Shown here: piece by piece, positions 10,575 to 22,080 of the stretch | How the letters are laid out: each line of letters opens with the position of its first letter | Numbering within the stretch: position 1 is the stretch's first letter | Origin: Gnetum montanum | Taxonomy: Eukaryota; Streptophyta; Gnetopsida; Gnetales; Gnetaceae | Assembly: GCA_015680685.1 (NCBI GenBank) | Contig: MNCI01026966.1 | Span: 248,902 to 312,901, forward strand | Direction: 5' to 3' | Length of the DNA: 64,000 bases | Position numbers and translations under genes: made by a program | Notes under the pieces: generated by a model | The model's input: only the letters and a program-made list of their open reading frames with translations | What the model was told of the DNA's origin: nothing | The model's database searches: none

Positions 10575-12461
10575 CTAAGGTGGCACTTTAAAAACAAAGG
10601 AAGGCCTCTTACTTGTGGAGGCTGCAAGGACCTTTTCCTTGTTAGGAGGCACATGGATCACAAAAGGTTTTTGCACAAGTTTGGACTTGTCACGTATGCT
10701 AATTGAGTTTATGACATAGGAGGCATCGTCTATGTTGGATTGACTCACCATGTTGATCATCAATTGGCCTTGTTCTATCATTCTCTGCGGGTCATCTTGC
10801 AAAGCACGACAATTGTCTATACTGTGACCAGCCAATTGATGGTAATGATAGTATTGGTCCAATTTGAAATGTTGTGAGACTAAGGGCTCATTTGGTACTG
10901 CTAATGTGGGGTTACTTAGTAGTTCACAGTACCTATCATGTTTTTGGTAGGTAATCATTGATACGTGTTTGTGTTGGATTTTCCTAGCTTTCAAGAGTTG
11001 GTCCAGTAGTTCAAAGGGTTGCATCGGTAGTGGTGTATACTTTGAGTGTTCCTTGCACTGAAAGTTGGGCCTTGGGATGGCCCTTGCTGATGTAGGTAAG
11101 TTGGCACCAACATTGGCGGCTTTGTCAGTTGGGGCTTTGGGTTGCTTAGCTGTTGGGCCCCAGTTGGTTGCTTTTGTGCTTACGGCCACTGTTACTACTA
11201 TTTTGTTTTGCTTGCGAGTGTGTTGGTTTCTGTAGGCCACATAAGCTGGGTTGTTGCTTGATTGCACCATGTCTTCTATGTTCTTAATTTGTGCGAACAC
11301 TTGACTCAAAGTACAAGCACTCAAATAATAAAGTTTTAACTTAATGAAGTCATTCATAGCAGCCTTAAGAATGGTAAGCAGGTTTGTCTCAGGTATGGGC
11401 TCATGAAGTTCATTTAGGGTTGCACTCCACCTTTGGATGAATTTTTGTACTATCTCTAGTGGCACCTGTTTGATCTAAATCAAGCTATCTAGTGTGTCTT
11501 TAGGATTTAGATTATATTTAAAATGAGTGACAAACCAGTGCAACAAATCTTCTAAAGAGGATATGGAGTTACAGGGTAGAGCTCAGCACCAATCTAAAGC
11601 TTTTTCCATTAAGGACATAGCAAATATGCAAAGAATTGCATGAGGCTAGGCTTGAAGCAATAGAAACTCTAGACGAAATATTACTAGGTGGGTGTTTGGA
11701 TCTCCCTCTCCATTTTACTTGGTTAGTTGAGGCAATGAGATTCCCTTTGGCAAGGTTAATGGTGGAACTAAAGGGTGGATTGGGTTATCTTGATAGAAGT
11801 CCAGCACCTTGACTTCCTCGGTATTTATAGTTTTAAGGCACTTTACTTCATAAGTTAGCAAGTGCATCATTTTCTTTGTATCTTCCCACTCTTGGGTGGT
11901 AGTCAGGCCAGCGAGTTGAGTGGATTGTGATTGATAATAATTCGATTGTTGCATTGTTTGTGGAAAGGGGGATTGTTGGATTGTCGATTGTCATGGTGGA
12001 GAAACATTTAGAGATGAGATTATAGGGTGTGGTACATTGTAGTGAGTAGTTTGATATTTCTCAACAGCTGGTGAAACCCACTGCTCAGCCATAATTTGTG
12101 AGGTGATCCTCTAAATATGTTGTCCTGAATTAGTCAAAGGTGCTCCATGGGTTTGTACTTGTGGTATGTAGTGGGTGGAAGTAGAAGCAAAGTCATCTTC
12201 CTCATCTTCGCTTTGAGGCTCTATTAAAGGTGACTGTCAAGTTTGATTCCTTGCCATGAGAAGTTGCGATATGAGTCGATGATGGGGCGTAGAAAGAGGG
12301 ATTATGTCAAATGCTGAGGGAGTGAACTCACGACTTCCCTTGTAGATGAGCTCATAGTTTCTCTTTGCTTCTCTTTCTATGTGATCGATAGGCAAGTTGG
12401 CTTAGATTTTCACACAAATGAAGTTATATTGTTTAGGTCTGACGGTGTGGGAAGATTCCAT
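10575..12461 (-). pseudogene. gag polyprotein of A1
   Basis: All pieces lie in one minus frame from ATG at 12461 (MESSHTVRPKQYNF), with a few stops such as TAA for CAA at KI-Q-ANLP. Recognisable parts are DFYQDNPIHPLVPPLTLP (about 11770), the gag capsid core with LKLYYLSACTLSQVFAQIKNIE (about 11300), and a zinc-knuckle-like YYHYHQLAGHSIDNC (about 10840). The last fits C-x2-H-x4-H-x4-C with the first Cys lost. The 296-codon part 11465-10575 is fully open. Downstream, to 10132, the frame is broken but shows repeated VKVP/IKVPQ prolines. Gag would form the particle that packages the element's RNA. Confidence 0.8.
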
Positions 12462-12464
12462 AGT

Positions 12465-12930
12465 AGCATGAGCAAGCTGGCTTATTAGCTTGAGTGACTA
12501 GGCTTGCAGTGTGAGCAAGCTGTCAGCATGAGTGATTGGGCTTGTTAGCGTGAGCAAGCTATCAGTGTGAGCAATTTGTCAGCGTGGGTGACTAGGCTTG
12601 TCAGCATGAGCAAGCTATCAACATGAGTGACTAGGCTTGTTAGCATGAGCAAGTTGTTAGCATGAGTGACTGGGCTTGTTAGCATCAGCAAGTTGTCAGC
12701 ATGAGTGACTGGGCTTGTCAGCGTGAGTAAGATGTTAGCGTAAGTGACTGGGCCTGTCAACGTGAGCAAGCTGTCAGCATGAGTGACTAGGCTTGTTAGC
12801 ATGAGCAAGCTGTTAGCATGAGTGATTGGGCTTGTCAATGTGAGCAAGCTATCAGTGTGAGTGACTAGACTTGTCAGCGTGAGCAAGCTGAGCTTTAGTT
12901 TCAACACTTGGTCTATGCAGCGTTTAACAG
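12465..12930. repeat. Leader array of AGCATGAGTGACTGGGCTTGT units (A1)
   Basis: A tandem-like array with a unit of about 36 bp alternates GTCAGCRTGAGCAAGCT with RTGAGTGACTRGGCTTGT, over about twelve units. It reads open on the minus strand only because the unit is a multiple of three. It lies in the untranslated leader upstream of the gag start codon and matches the array in A2. Confidence 0.85.
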
Positions 12931-12970
12931 GTAGCATGATAGATTTTTTGATAGAATAGTAAACAAGTTC

Positions 12971-12989
12971 GGCCCTCTTTCTAGTGCCA
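12971..12989 (-). other. Primer-binding site of A1
   Basis: On the minus strand this reads TGGCACTAGAAAGAGGGCC, six bases beyond the 5' LTR end. It has the same site class as D, A2 and B. Confidence 0.8.
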
Positions 12990-12995
12990 ATTTAC

Positions 12996-14706
12996 TATAC
13001 TAACTGAACTCATTGGTGTAAGGCTGGAAGGGAAACAAAACACTGAAAGATCATCGACAAACACAGCTGACCCTTCCTTTGCATGAGGGAAAGCTAGAAA
13101 AGAAAACAAAGGAAGAGTGCCTTGGATGGTCTACACGTAAATCAACCAAGGACTTCCTCGAACATAAGCTATGGCTTGCACTGGGGTTATCATAACTGAT
13201 GCATGAAATGTAAACAGTGACGCACAAAATGCAAATAGAGCGTATACAGAACCGATATTTGTAAACAAAGCATAAACTGAATTTAAAATGGAATAAATAA
13301 TATAATGGAAGGAAAAAATTAATTGTATTGTATTGCTTAGAATGAATGTGCACCAGTCAAAGCATAGCTACACGCATGGATGGCAAGTCAAGTGCTAAGC
13401 CCCGGGGTGATATGTTTGCAGCTGCTTGGATGCTAAGAGTTAGGTGCACTCGAGCATCCAAAAGTTGCTAGTCAATGTTTCCTAAGCCATCAACCTTTAA
13501 AATTGCTAAACCCATTTATGTGAATGGATGGGGTATTTATAAGGTTAGGCTAGGCTTGATTGTGGAGTATATGGGTGAGATCAATGGCTAGGAAATGAGA
13601 GGAAAATGAATCTTGTGATAGGTGTTTGATGGACAACTATGTGTCAATTGGGCGTGCATACGCAGGCTACATTCTTGATTGGGTGCATTGTATCTTACAA
13701 TGTGTGTTGGCTTACACAAGCTAGCTTATGCCCATAGAAGCAGCTACAATTTGAAGTGTAAGAGCTTGACAACCTCACAAATGATGAAAGTTTACAATGA
13801 AAATGATAATGTACAACAAGAGAGATTTGACTTCGGCTTTCTTGAAACTTCTCGATCCCTGAATTGACTACTGCATGATGTCGATTTGTGTGGTTTCGTG
13901 GCTATTTGATGCATCTCTGTTTCACCAGAGCTTCCAATGTGAGTTGATTCTGTCTTGGCGTGTCCTCAACATGTGTTTGATGTGCTTTCGACCAGGTGTG
14001 ATTAGTACTCACGCTACACTCACGCTGTCAGCGTGACCTCAGCATGAATGAGCTAAAAAATGACATATTTTACACCAAATTTTGATCTTTCAAGCCTGTT
14101 TCTTGAGTATATAAATTGCTTGACTGAGGTTGACCTTGAGGGAGATCTACAAGTCAAAAATTGAACTTGACGTGTCTTGTTTTAAACCACTTTTGATAGC
14201 TCACACTAGACTCACATTGCCATCGTCACCTCAGCATGACCATCAACGTGAGCTATAAAACTTGCAATTTTGGACCTAAAATCTTGAATTCTAGAGGCTG
14301 GAACTTGAAGTTATCAACAATAAACCCTAAGGATGACTTGCACCCTTGAAATCAAATCATTTTAACTCAGTTTCGAGGTTCTCACAAATGCTCTCGTTGT
14401 ACTCACACTGTCAGCGTGACCTCAGGGTGAGTGAGAAAACTTGTACAAGTTAACCCAAAATCTGAACTCTTGAATGCTAAAATTTGAAGTGGATAGTAGT
14501 CTCCTTTGAGGATGGCTTGCACCCTTAGATTGGACCATATTTGACTTGATTTTGAAGCTGTTGGAAGTGTCCACACTAAGGGAAAGCTAGTTTGACAAGC
14601 CCAGCGTGAGTTACATGCCTTAGTCAAATTTTTGCCTCCTGAAAGCTCAAAAGGAGCCTGAGTTATTCTCATTCCAAAGTGTTAGGCAAAAATTAGTGGT
14701 GTTTTA
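12996..14706 (-). repeat. 5' LTR of A1
   Basis: On the minus strand it starts TAAAACACCACTAATTTT (TG mutated to TA) and ends AGTTAGTATA. It aligns with the left LTR over its whole length. It contains TATAAATA (13534-13541) and the box GCCTTGGATGGTCT near 13110-13158. The differences from the left LTR are mostly C/T and G/A. Confidence 0.9.
13534..13541 (-). promoter_or_regulatory. TATA box of the 5' LTR of A1
   Basis: TATAAATA on the minus strand followed by CCCCATCCATTC. This is the promoter copy that would drive A1 transcription. Confidence 0.65.
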
Positions 14707-14711
14707 GTTCT
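14707..14711. repeat. Right target-site duplication of A1 (GTTCT)
   Basis: Identical to 5755-5759, directly after the LTR. It shows that A1 is a single complete insertion. Confidence 0.85.
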
Positions 14712-15400
14712 TATTAAGATTTTTTTGATTTCCTAGTTAGTTACCTTTGCTTGACTGTTGGCTTGGGGGTGATAGGGTGTTGTGAATTTATGTTCAACCC
14801 CCAAGCATTTCATCAACTTTCTAAAAGTGATGCTTGTGAAATCAGTTCCATTGTTAGAAATTAGTACATGTGGCACACCAAACCTATTTATAGCATTTGT
14901 TTGTATAAATATAATAGTAATGGATGATGTACAATCAGTAATAGCTGCTGCTTATGCTCATTTTGTGCAATAGTCAACTGCTACGATGAAATAAACCTTT
15001 CCACTAGACATGGGTGTGATGGGACTCATGAAGTTAACAGCCCATATGTCAAAAGGCTTTAGTGGTTGAATCCATTGAGGACCTTCCATTTGGGTAATCA
15101 TCCCACAATCTCATTAACAATGTTTACAAGATTATACAAATTGGTGGGCATTCCTGATGATTGTAGGCCAATAGTATTCTACCATCAGGATTTTTATGAT
15201 CATGTGTCTCCCTACATAGTGGCCTCTACAAGGCCCTTCATGAGCATCCTCGAGAATGCATAGTTAATCTTCATCAGAGACACACCAAAAAATCAAGCCA
15301 TCGACACACACCTTGTAGACATGTCCATTGATTTCTATGAAGTATTTGGCTTGATGAAGAAATTATTACTTATTTGTAAAGTCAAGATCTTGTGACATCT
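14712..15400 (-). pseudogene. Integrase of element E, N-terminal and core part
   Basis: The position downstream of RNase H, and minus-strand phrases such as HPSSGKVYFIVAVDY and VVPHVLISNNGTDF-like pieces across broken frames, fit the gypsy integrase core (GPK domain region). Stops and shifts are frequent and I rely on order as much as sequence. The missing end of the domain is at 5589-5754. Confidence 0.6.
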
Positions 15401-15549
15401 CCTGAGTGAGAAGATAGGTGAGGATGCCATTGTACCATGTTGTTTCTATAGGCGTTTAGTCATTCATTACTCCTATAAAGAAAATTTTGTCTAGAAATTG
15501 ATCAGAGAGTGGGCTCTCCTTCTCTTTATTATCCCATCTTAAGTGAGAG

Positions 15550-16790
15550 GTGTGGTTAGTGATCACATTTTTTGTTCTTTTTGATCTACCATTATGAGAT
15601 CAAATTCCTGCAAGATCACAAGCCACCATATGATATGATGGCTCACTGTTGGCTTGTTCATAAGGAAGTAGATTGCATTGTGGTTCATATGTACAAATAC
15701 TTTGTAGCCAAGCACATAGTGCCAGAAAGTTTTAAGAGCATATGCTACTACCATTAGTTCCTTCTCCATGGTGGTGTCATTTAATTATGCCCCCACAATA
15801 CTTCAACTCATGTAGTGGATGTAGTATGGGTGTTTCTTATCATCCAATTGCTTAAGCATAGCTCCTAGGGCATAAGTAGATGCATCCATCATGATGTGGA
15901 ATGGTCTAGACTAGTTTGGTATTTATAGAATTCGTGTTTCTACAAGTTTCTCCTTTAATTATTGGAATACTTGTTCACATTCCCTGGTCCAGATGAAAGG
16001 TACATCTTTCTTTGTAAGCTCTACCAACATTTTTGCAATCTTAGAGAAATTTTCTATGAATCATCAGTAGTAGCCAGTGTGTCCAAGGAATGATGGAACA
16101 TCTTAAATGGTTTCTAGTTGATAGATTATTTCTTGGATGACCCTTATTTTCTTAGCGTCTACCTCAATCCCTTTTTGAGTGATTCTATGTCCTAGTACAA
16201 TGCCTTCTTGGACCATGAGATGGCTCTTTTGCCAATTGAGTCATAGATTTGTTTCCACACATCTTTTCAATACTTGCTCAAGGTAGTTCCAAGCTTGCTC
16301 AAATGTAGCTCCATAGGTGGAGAAGTCATCCATGAATACTTCCATACCACTACCAATCTATTGCTAGAAGATGCTAAGTACTAGGCATTGAAATGTTGTA
16401 GGGGCATTACATAGACTAAATGGCATCTTACAATATGCAAAAGTTCCATAAGGACTTGTGAATGTTGTCTTGGCTTGATCTTCTAGCATAATTTGGATTT
16501 GGTTATAGTCACTATAACCATCCAAGAAGCTATAATAGTAATTCTCAAAGATAGTGTTTAACACTTGGTCCACAAATGATAAGGGAAAATGATCATTAAA
16601 TGTTTCTATGTTAAATAGCCTGAATTTGATGCAGACTCCCCACTTTCCACCTTTCTTTGGCATGATTACTAGTGGGCTAACCCACTCACTATCCATGATG
16701 GGATAGACAAACCCCATCTTGAGGAGTTGCTCTATTTTCCCCTTGATGATTTTCTTTAATTTGGGGTTTAGTCCTCTTTGCTACTACCTT
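15550..16790 (-). pseudogene. Reverse transcriptase and RNase H of element E
   Basis: The RT frame 16717-16364 reads SPLVIMPKKGGKWGVCIKFR, then FLDGYSDYNQIQI, then TTFTSPYGTFAYCKMPFSLC and NAPTTFQ. These are the standard fingers and palm motifs of Ty3/gypsy RT. The catalytic YVDD box appears as FMDDF near 16330. HLMVQEGIVLGHRIT follows near 16200. RNase H begins at 15769 with MEKELMVVAYALKTFWHYVLGYKVFV and ends QEFDLIMVDQK. Changes such as N for D in the MNHNAI box and many stops mean it is dead. Confidence 0.9.
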
Positions 16791-16949
16791 CTTGGCTTCA
16801 TGGTTGAGTTAGCGTAGATGCAATGCTAGCATATCTATGGATCAATTCTAGTTAGCTTGGAACATGACCAAGAAAAGGTTGTTGGCCATTTGTTAACCAC
16901 CTTTAACAACCTTTATTTTTGTTTAGGAGAAATTTTGACATTGATTATG

Positions 16950-17660
16950 ACTAGCTTGCCATTGTTAAAGAATGCACACTCCATGCTAGTTGGTAGAATT
17001 TTCAACTCTAGAGACTCCTACTTGAAGTTATTAGGGATTTCTAACTCTTACTAATAGGTATAATAGTTTTCATCATTAGAGAGTTGGTGATGAACTCGTT
17101 CAAGTTCATCCATGCCTTTAACATAAGCACATGTTAGGCTTTCAGTTTGTTCCATGCATAATGTCCTACTTTCTAAGTCAACTGTTAGGCATTGGGTGCC
17201 CCCCTATTTTGTAGCTATTGTGTATAGACATTGTTGAATATCTTTTTCTTGTGCACACTACTTGAATGCTTCAATGTATGTACTTTTGATGGACTAAATA
17301 TTTTGCACATAATTGCACATATTATCATTGTACATAATGCATGGAATATGCTTCTTCTCTAATTGTCCAAATTCATTTTCTTTGGAGATTTCCAAGCAGA
17401 GGTCCCTTATGCCCATTCATGCATCAACCGTGCTTAACCAAGGTCTTCTCATAATCATGGGGAAGTCACCTTTGCAATTCTTAACCTTGATCACCAAAAA
17501 ATTAGTAGGATGGGATAACCCACAAACTATGGTCACAATCTCCTCTACTAACCATAGAGGAATGGAAATTTAATATTTTGCCAATTCCAAATGAATGTTG
17601 CTCTTCTTGAGAGGTGGTAGGTTCCAAGATTTATCCATGTCATGAGAGATGAACCAGAAT
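16950..17660 (-). pseudogene. Aspartic protease region of element E
   Basis: On the minus strand, near 17570-17410, the text FLVIKVKNCKGDFPMIMRRP and WLSTVDA matches the C-terminal half of gypsy proteases (ILGRPWL-x-T-DA). The catalytic DSG/DTG half upstream is too broken for me to place. It lies between gag and RT, as expected. Confidence 0.6.
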
Positions 17661-18699
17661 CAAAAGAGCATTGCATGACTCACGTTCAATGATCTGTAGG
17701 TAAATGAGTGGACTTATTAGGTTAGATCATTTCATGGAAATATGATTAGCCTTAATCCAATAAAAAAACATGAGTTAACATCATAGTGTGAATCTGAGAT
17801 GCCATTTGGTTTGAAGGGTACTCAAAGGTATTTGATGTAGAGGATGAGGGTGTTGGAGATGTAGGGTAGCTAACCACATAAGGTTGCAAGGGTTTAGGAG
17901 GACTATTAGATTAGAAAAAAGGTCATTTCCTAGATTAATTATTTGAACCACATGGTTGGAAGGTTGGATGTAAATGTACAGTGCTCATGGCACTTCGTTG
18001 TTGTAGCTATGGAAGGATTTTGTCCTGCATGGACAGAGCAGAAGGTAATTGGATAGAGGGTGGATGGACATGTGTGGACAAATGTGAAGTATGGTATAGA
18101 CATGGGTTCTCCCCATAACTAGATGATGAATGTATTTGATGATACTCTAGAGGGTAATAGAGGGCAAAACTTCTTGGATTTAGTTTCCTATAAGGATCAT
18201 TCTACCTTGGCAATGGCATTACCCATGATTTTGGTTGCTACCACTACTAGTATTATTTATACAGTTGTGGTGGAGCTCCACCTGGGTAGTGAGCTTGTTG
18301 TTGTTGGTGAAACTATCTTAGATTACCTTGAGGATAAGGCAATTATCTAGTTGCATACCTATGTGCTAGTTGAGGATTCAATGTGTACACCTTAGACTTT
18401 TGTAAGTGTGACACTATAGGAAAACATCCATTTGGATGTTATTATTAATAAATGTCACAACTAGAATCATCTTCAAATTCTATCTCCATAACTTTCTATA
18501 TGGCAGCAACTTTGCCCTTACCTCTTTGGTAGGCATGTTCAGCTTTGTTTCACCTCTTGCAGTTATGATCATTATTTTTCTCTTTCGATTCTTCAACAAT
18601 CTTCATAGTAGTTTTGAATTTGCATCTAAAGAGTCCCATAATTTATCAACCTTTTCCAAAATATTAGAAATACATTTTTGAATGGGCAAGGTTTTTCTA
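17661..18699 (-). other. Degraded gag-protease spacer of element E
   Basis: AT-rich and without an open frame longer than about 80 codons. The position implies the end of gag and the spacer before protease. No zinc knuckle could be recognised. Confidence 0.4.
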
Positions 18700-20191
18700 T
18701 TCACCACTTCATCAAGTGGTGACTCCTTATCACAGAATTGGACCTCCCATTTCTTGATGGAAGAATCTCTATTATACTCTTCTACATCTTCCCTTTTTCA
18801 CAACTCATATTCTTATTTTGCTACCTACTCTATCAACCTTTGTATTTGATGAGCTCTTAGTTTAGATAGTCTCCCTTGGGCATCTACCCCAAGAGTTCTT
18901 CTAGTTTCTACTCTAAGTCCATGTATGATGTGGTGAAGTTGTTCCCTCTGAGAATAACCATGGCTAGGGCATCAATGTAAAAGTGAATAATATCTACCCA
19001 TAGTGACATCCAAGGGTTCATGTGTTCCTTGTTTCCACCCTTGAATGTGCCTCAAATTAGATAGTCTGGAGTACATTTGATATTTATCATTGAAAAGCTC
19101 CAACATGGTACTCCATCTATGGATAAATTCTAGCTCCAAGGATTGGTACTAGCTTTGAGCTTCCTTGATGAGTGTCCTAGGGAAGATCTTGAGTTTCTAC
19201 CATTCATTTTCTATGTTTTGTAAGATATAGGCATTATGGAAAGCTTGTAGATGTGTCTTTGGATCAAAGTTATATCACCCTTAGAACTTGGGATATTATT
19301 CATGTCTAAGCAATTGATCTAACTATTTTCCATATGCTTGGTTGGAATTCTAACTACCTCTATGATATTAAGCATACTTATAGTCACCAAAAAAGGTTCA
19401 TCATCATGATTATGTTGATGATGTCAATGATGGTTCTTGCCACCTTTGTACTTTTGATGGCCTTGATGATCATTATTATCTTGTTGATCACCTTCATCAC
19501 AATTTTTTCAATGACAACTTCTATGAGAACTGACAGATGAAGAGGAATGTTCAGAATTAGATGAAGAGGATGGTGAGGAAGGTGGACTGCCACTACCACC
19601 ACAGTGTCCACTACCATGATTCTATTCATTACAATCATCATCCTTAGATCCCTTACTATTGTAATGTTTGCTCAAATCCTTGCCTTGACTGTCACTTTTT
19701 CCTGAACCTATTTTATGAATAGTTGACCACAGGTTCAGGGTCACACCCTCATTACCAATAACAAGGGATGGAGAATCTTCATGTTGAGAACCTTCAAAGG
19801 GAGGATCCTCATTGTCATATTGATTTAGTAAGAATAAGGAATTAGTGAAATGTTTTCCCTTTGTAGCATCATGGTGCTTCTCCTTATCTCAATCGTTCTT
19901 GCATTGTGTTTTAGTGGAATGGTAGTCCCATGTGTCATAACCATTTACAATGTATTCCTCATGAAGATCTTGAATGCCCAACTTCTTAAGTGTTTGAAAT
20001 AGCATCTCGGGTACAAATTGATTGGAGGGAAAGATGATGTTGCCTTTCATATCATACCATTGCAATTGTTCATCGTAATGTAGGATGAAGGTGAAATCTA
20101 GTACATACTCATTTGGATGAGTATATGCCACTTTGCACTCTTGAGGAACTAGTGGTTTGACATCTTTGTACTTGTGAGAAGAAGAAAACAT
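18700..20191 (-). pseudogene. gag of element E
   Basis: The first part is open from 20191 (MFSSSHKYKDVKP) to 19889, with an aromatic, acidic N-terminal domain. A low-complexity Met/Ile/Asp part lies at 19640-19384. The capsid core is near 19270-19030 (DPKTHLQAFHNAYILQNIEN, then LEFIHRWSTMLELFNDKY) and fits the retrotransposon gag domain. The sequence then degrades towards 18700. It bears no close likeness to the A/B/D gag, so E is a separate family. Confidence 0.65.
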
Positions 20192-20325
20192 TTTGCAATA
20201 TGAAATAAAATGTTAGTGTGCTTTTATAATTCTATGTATAGTAAGAATGATATTGAGATTGAGGTTTATACAATGATATTAATGGTATTTACTAAACCTA
20301 AATAGAACATGTTTCAACAAAAAAA

Positions 20326-20344
20326 TTCCTCAATAATGGTGCCA
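20326..20344 (-). other. Primer-binding site of element E
   Basis: On the minus strand this reads TGGCACCATTATTGAGGAA, a decayed form of the TGGCGCCGTTGCCGGGGA-type site common in plant gypsy elements. It differs clearly from the A/B/D site. Confidence 0.65.
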
Positions 20345-20345
20345 G

Positions 20346-21370
20346 TGATGAGTGGCGAGGTACTCCCTACACCCAACCATATGAATCACAAGCGTTCATG
20401 CATGATCTAGTCAAATTCCATGGACTTTATAATTTCTAGTGCACAAGTCTTCTAGGTAGTGAACCTTGCCCTATGGTCATTTGTTGTCTTTTGAATTACA
20501 CTTATGAAGCACATGGTATGGTTAAGTGTACTTCAAGTAAATGATTTTTATAGTTTTATGTTTTATAGTCTTGGTGCCTAAATAGAGATAAAGATAAGGC
20601 AATTTAATGGCTAATTCAATGTAACTAACCTACTAACTCTAGCTAATACTAATCCTAAGTATCTGGTCCCACTTTCCATACATGTACTAAACCCACATAT
20701 CCACTACTGGGTTACTAGAAGCTACACTACTAGGTGTACCAAGCAATAATGCTATTGGGATTACCAAGAAAATACATGTAACACTCGAAGCGATCATACA
20801 TATGTATTTAATGTATCTAGCTTATCTTGATTAATTATCTTAATTAGCTTAATTATTGAAAATATTGAATAAGTAATTGAAAAAATTAAATGCATAAATG
20901 AAGTATTTAATCTATCTAGAATGCTGCAAGNGTTGCTTAATTATCTTAATTAGCTTAATTATTGAAAATATTGAATAAGTAATTGAAAAAAGTAAATGCA
21001 TAAATGAAGTATTTAATCTATCTAGAATGCTGCAAGGCTTATTAGAAAGCTCATCTTTATTACTACACACACTATCGTGCTTAGGTACAACAATGCTTGA
21101 ATAAAGATCTATACACTCAATGACTCCTATTGCAAGCACTCAAAAAAAATATTTTGACTTTTGAATAGACAAACTACAAGAGCTCTACTACTACTACAAG
21201 AATTGATGCCATAAATGTGGCTGGTGGCTTGTATTTATAGACCAAGATAGACCCCTGTGTTGACAGGGCTATGTTGATGCAATTGACTACGTCAGCGAGG
21301 CATCATTGATGCAATAGACTACATCAATGAAGCCTCATCGATGAGGCCCAACTGACATGACAAACTGAAA
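20346..21370 (-). repeat. 5' LTR of element E (right boundary uncertain)
   Basis: It starts just beyond the primer site and contains a TATA box, TATAAATA on the minus strand (21232-21239), with CTACAAG-rich sequence beside it. The right end could not be fixed because the partner LTR lies outside the window. An N at 20931 is flanked by a 100-bp direct duplication, so the true LTR is probably shorter. Confidence 0.5.
20831..21036. repeat. 100-bp direct duplication around an N
   Basis: 20831-20930 and 20937-21036 are the same 100 bases with one visible change (ATTAAATGC against AGTAAATGC). The N is at 20931. This is typical of two contig ends that overlap but were not merged. Confidence 0.85.
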
Positions 21371-21399
21371 CTCATCAAGATCTTTGTCAAAATGCTTAA

Positions 21400-22080
21400 G
21401 AGATTTGGAGGATGATCTTATTAATAGGTATGGTGGTATTATGAGAAAACAATGTAAGTTTAAAAGATGCTTACTTACTGAAGCACTACTTAATCATTCA
21501 AAAATAATACATGGATATTAGAATCATTTAGATTATTTAGATGAAATTAATCTAAGCCCTTATTTTAATCCATTACCTAATCTATTTTGTTTGCAAATAG
21601 ATAACTACAAAGGAGATAACAAGAATACATATGTTTTTCTTTATTTGTTGTTACTTTTAGCAAGAAGAATTTTTAAGATTATAGAGTTAAGCTTTCTTTC
21701 AATAGGGCATATGCATGAGGATATTGATGGAAGTTTCAGAAGACTATCAATAGCTATAAGAAAAAAGGACCTAGTTACTTTACTAGAGCTTATGTATATA
21801 TATCATGCTATAGATGAAGATATTAAAAGTAGTTACACTTCATATTACATTAATATTGTATATGAATTCAAGTAATTCCTAGAAGGATAAATACCAAATC
21901 AAGTAAAGAGCCTTTGTGGAATACAATAATTCATTATGTTAGATTCTATCTAAAGGAAACTCCTATGATGATATGAAAAAGAAATATGAAGGAAAAAATT
22001 GATTTAAATCATTCAAGATATAAGAAAATGTTAATGAATATCTAAGTATTCCGAGAGATGAATAACAAATCCTAGACACT
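21400..22080 (+). pseudogene. Fossil of a DUF7869-type protein
   Basis: The open part 21591-21875 reads LQIDNYKGDNKNTYVFLYLL, then SFLSIGHMHEDIDGSFRRLS. These fit the family signature QLDN-x-x-GENKN-x-YVF ... LPVGHTHEDID-x-x-F of DUF7869 proteins. The frame can be followed upstream to about 21550 (YFNPLPNLFC) and, with stops, downstream to LWNTIIHYVRFYLKETP (about 21915). The function of the family is not known to me. The spaced acidic residues recall RNase-H-fold transposases, which is inference only. Stops and AT-rich drift show it is dead. What lies on the far side (22080-22700) may be its C-terminus but is unreadable. Confidence 0.65.

Larger units (their letters stand above)
5760..14706 (-). 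mobile_element. Element A1, complete non-autonomous gag-protease LTR retrotransposon
   Basis: This element has two LTRs of about 1.72 kb in the same orientation and a perfect 5-bp target duplication. Reading from right to left it has a primer-binding site beside the right LTR, a repeat-filled leader, gag, a protease region, a long non-coding 3' part, and a polypurine tract beside the left LTR. The internal part is 5.5 kb. I can find no reverse transcriptase, RNase H or integrase motif in either strand, so it must use proteins from another element. It lies inside the integrase of element E. Confidence 0.9.
14707..21370 (-). mobile_element. Element E, autonomous Ty3/gypsy element (5' half and pol)
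   Basis: From right to left this holds an LTR (end near 20346), a primer-binding site, gag, protease, RT, RNase H and the start of integrase. The integrase is split by A1 and resumes at 5754-5589. The TGGCGCCATTGTCGGGG-like primer site, the gag-pol order and the RT text MVQEGIVLGHRIT suggest an Athila-like lineage, with modest confidence. Every domain has stops and shifts. E is the oldest member of this nest, since everything else is inserted into it. Its 3' end is outside the window. Confidence 0.75.

Noticed and set aside
12545-12937. 130-codon minus ORF of Leu/Thr/Ser repeats, possible repeat protein
   Set aside because: It exists only because the leader array unit is a multiple of three. 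It lies upstream of gag and its frame is not kept in A2.
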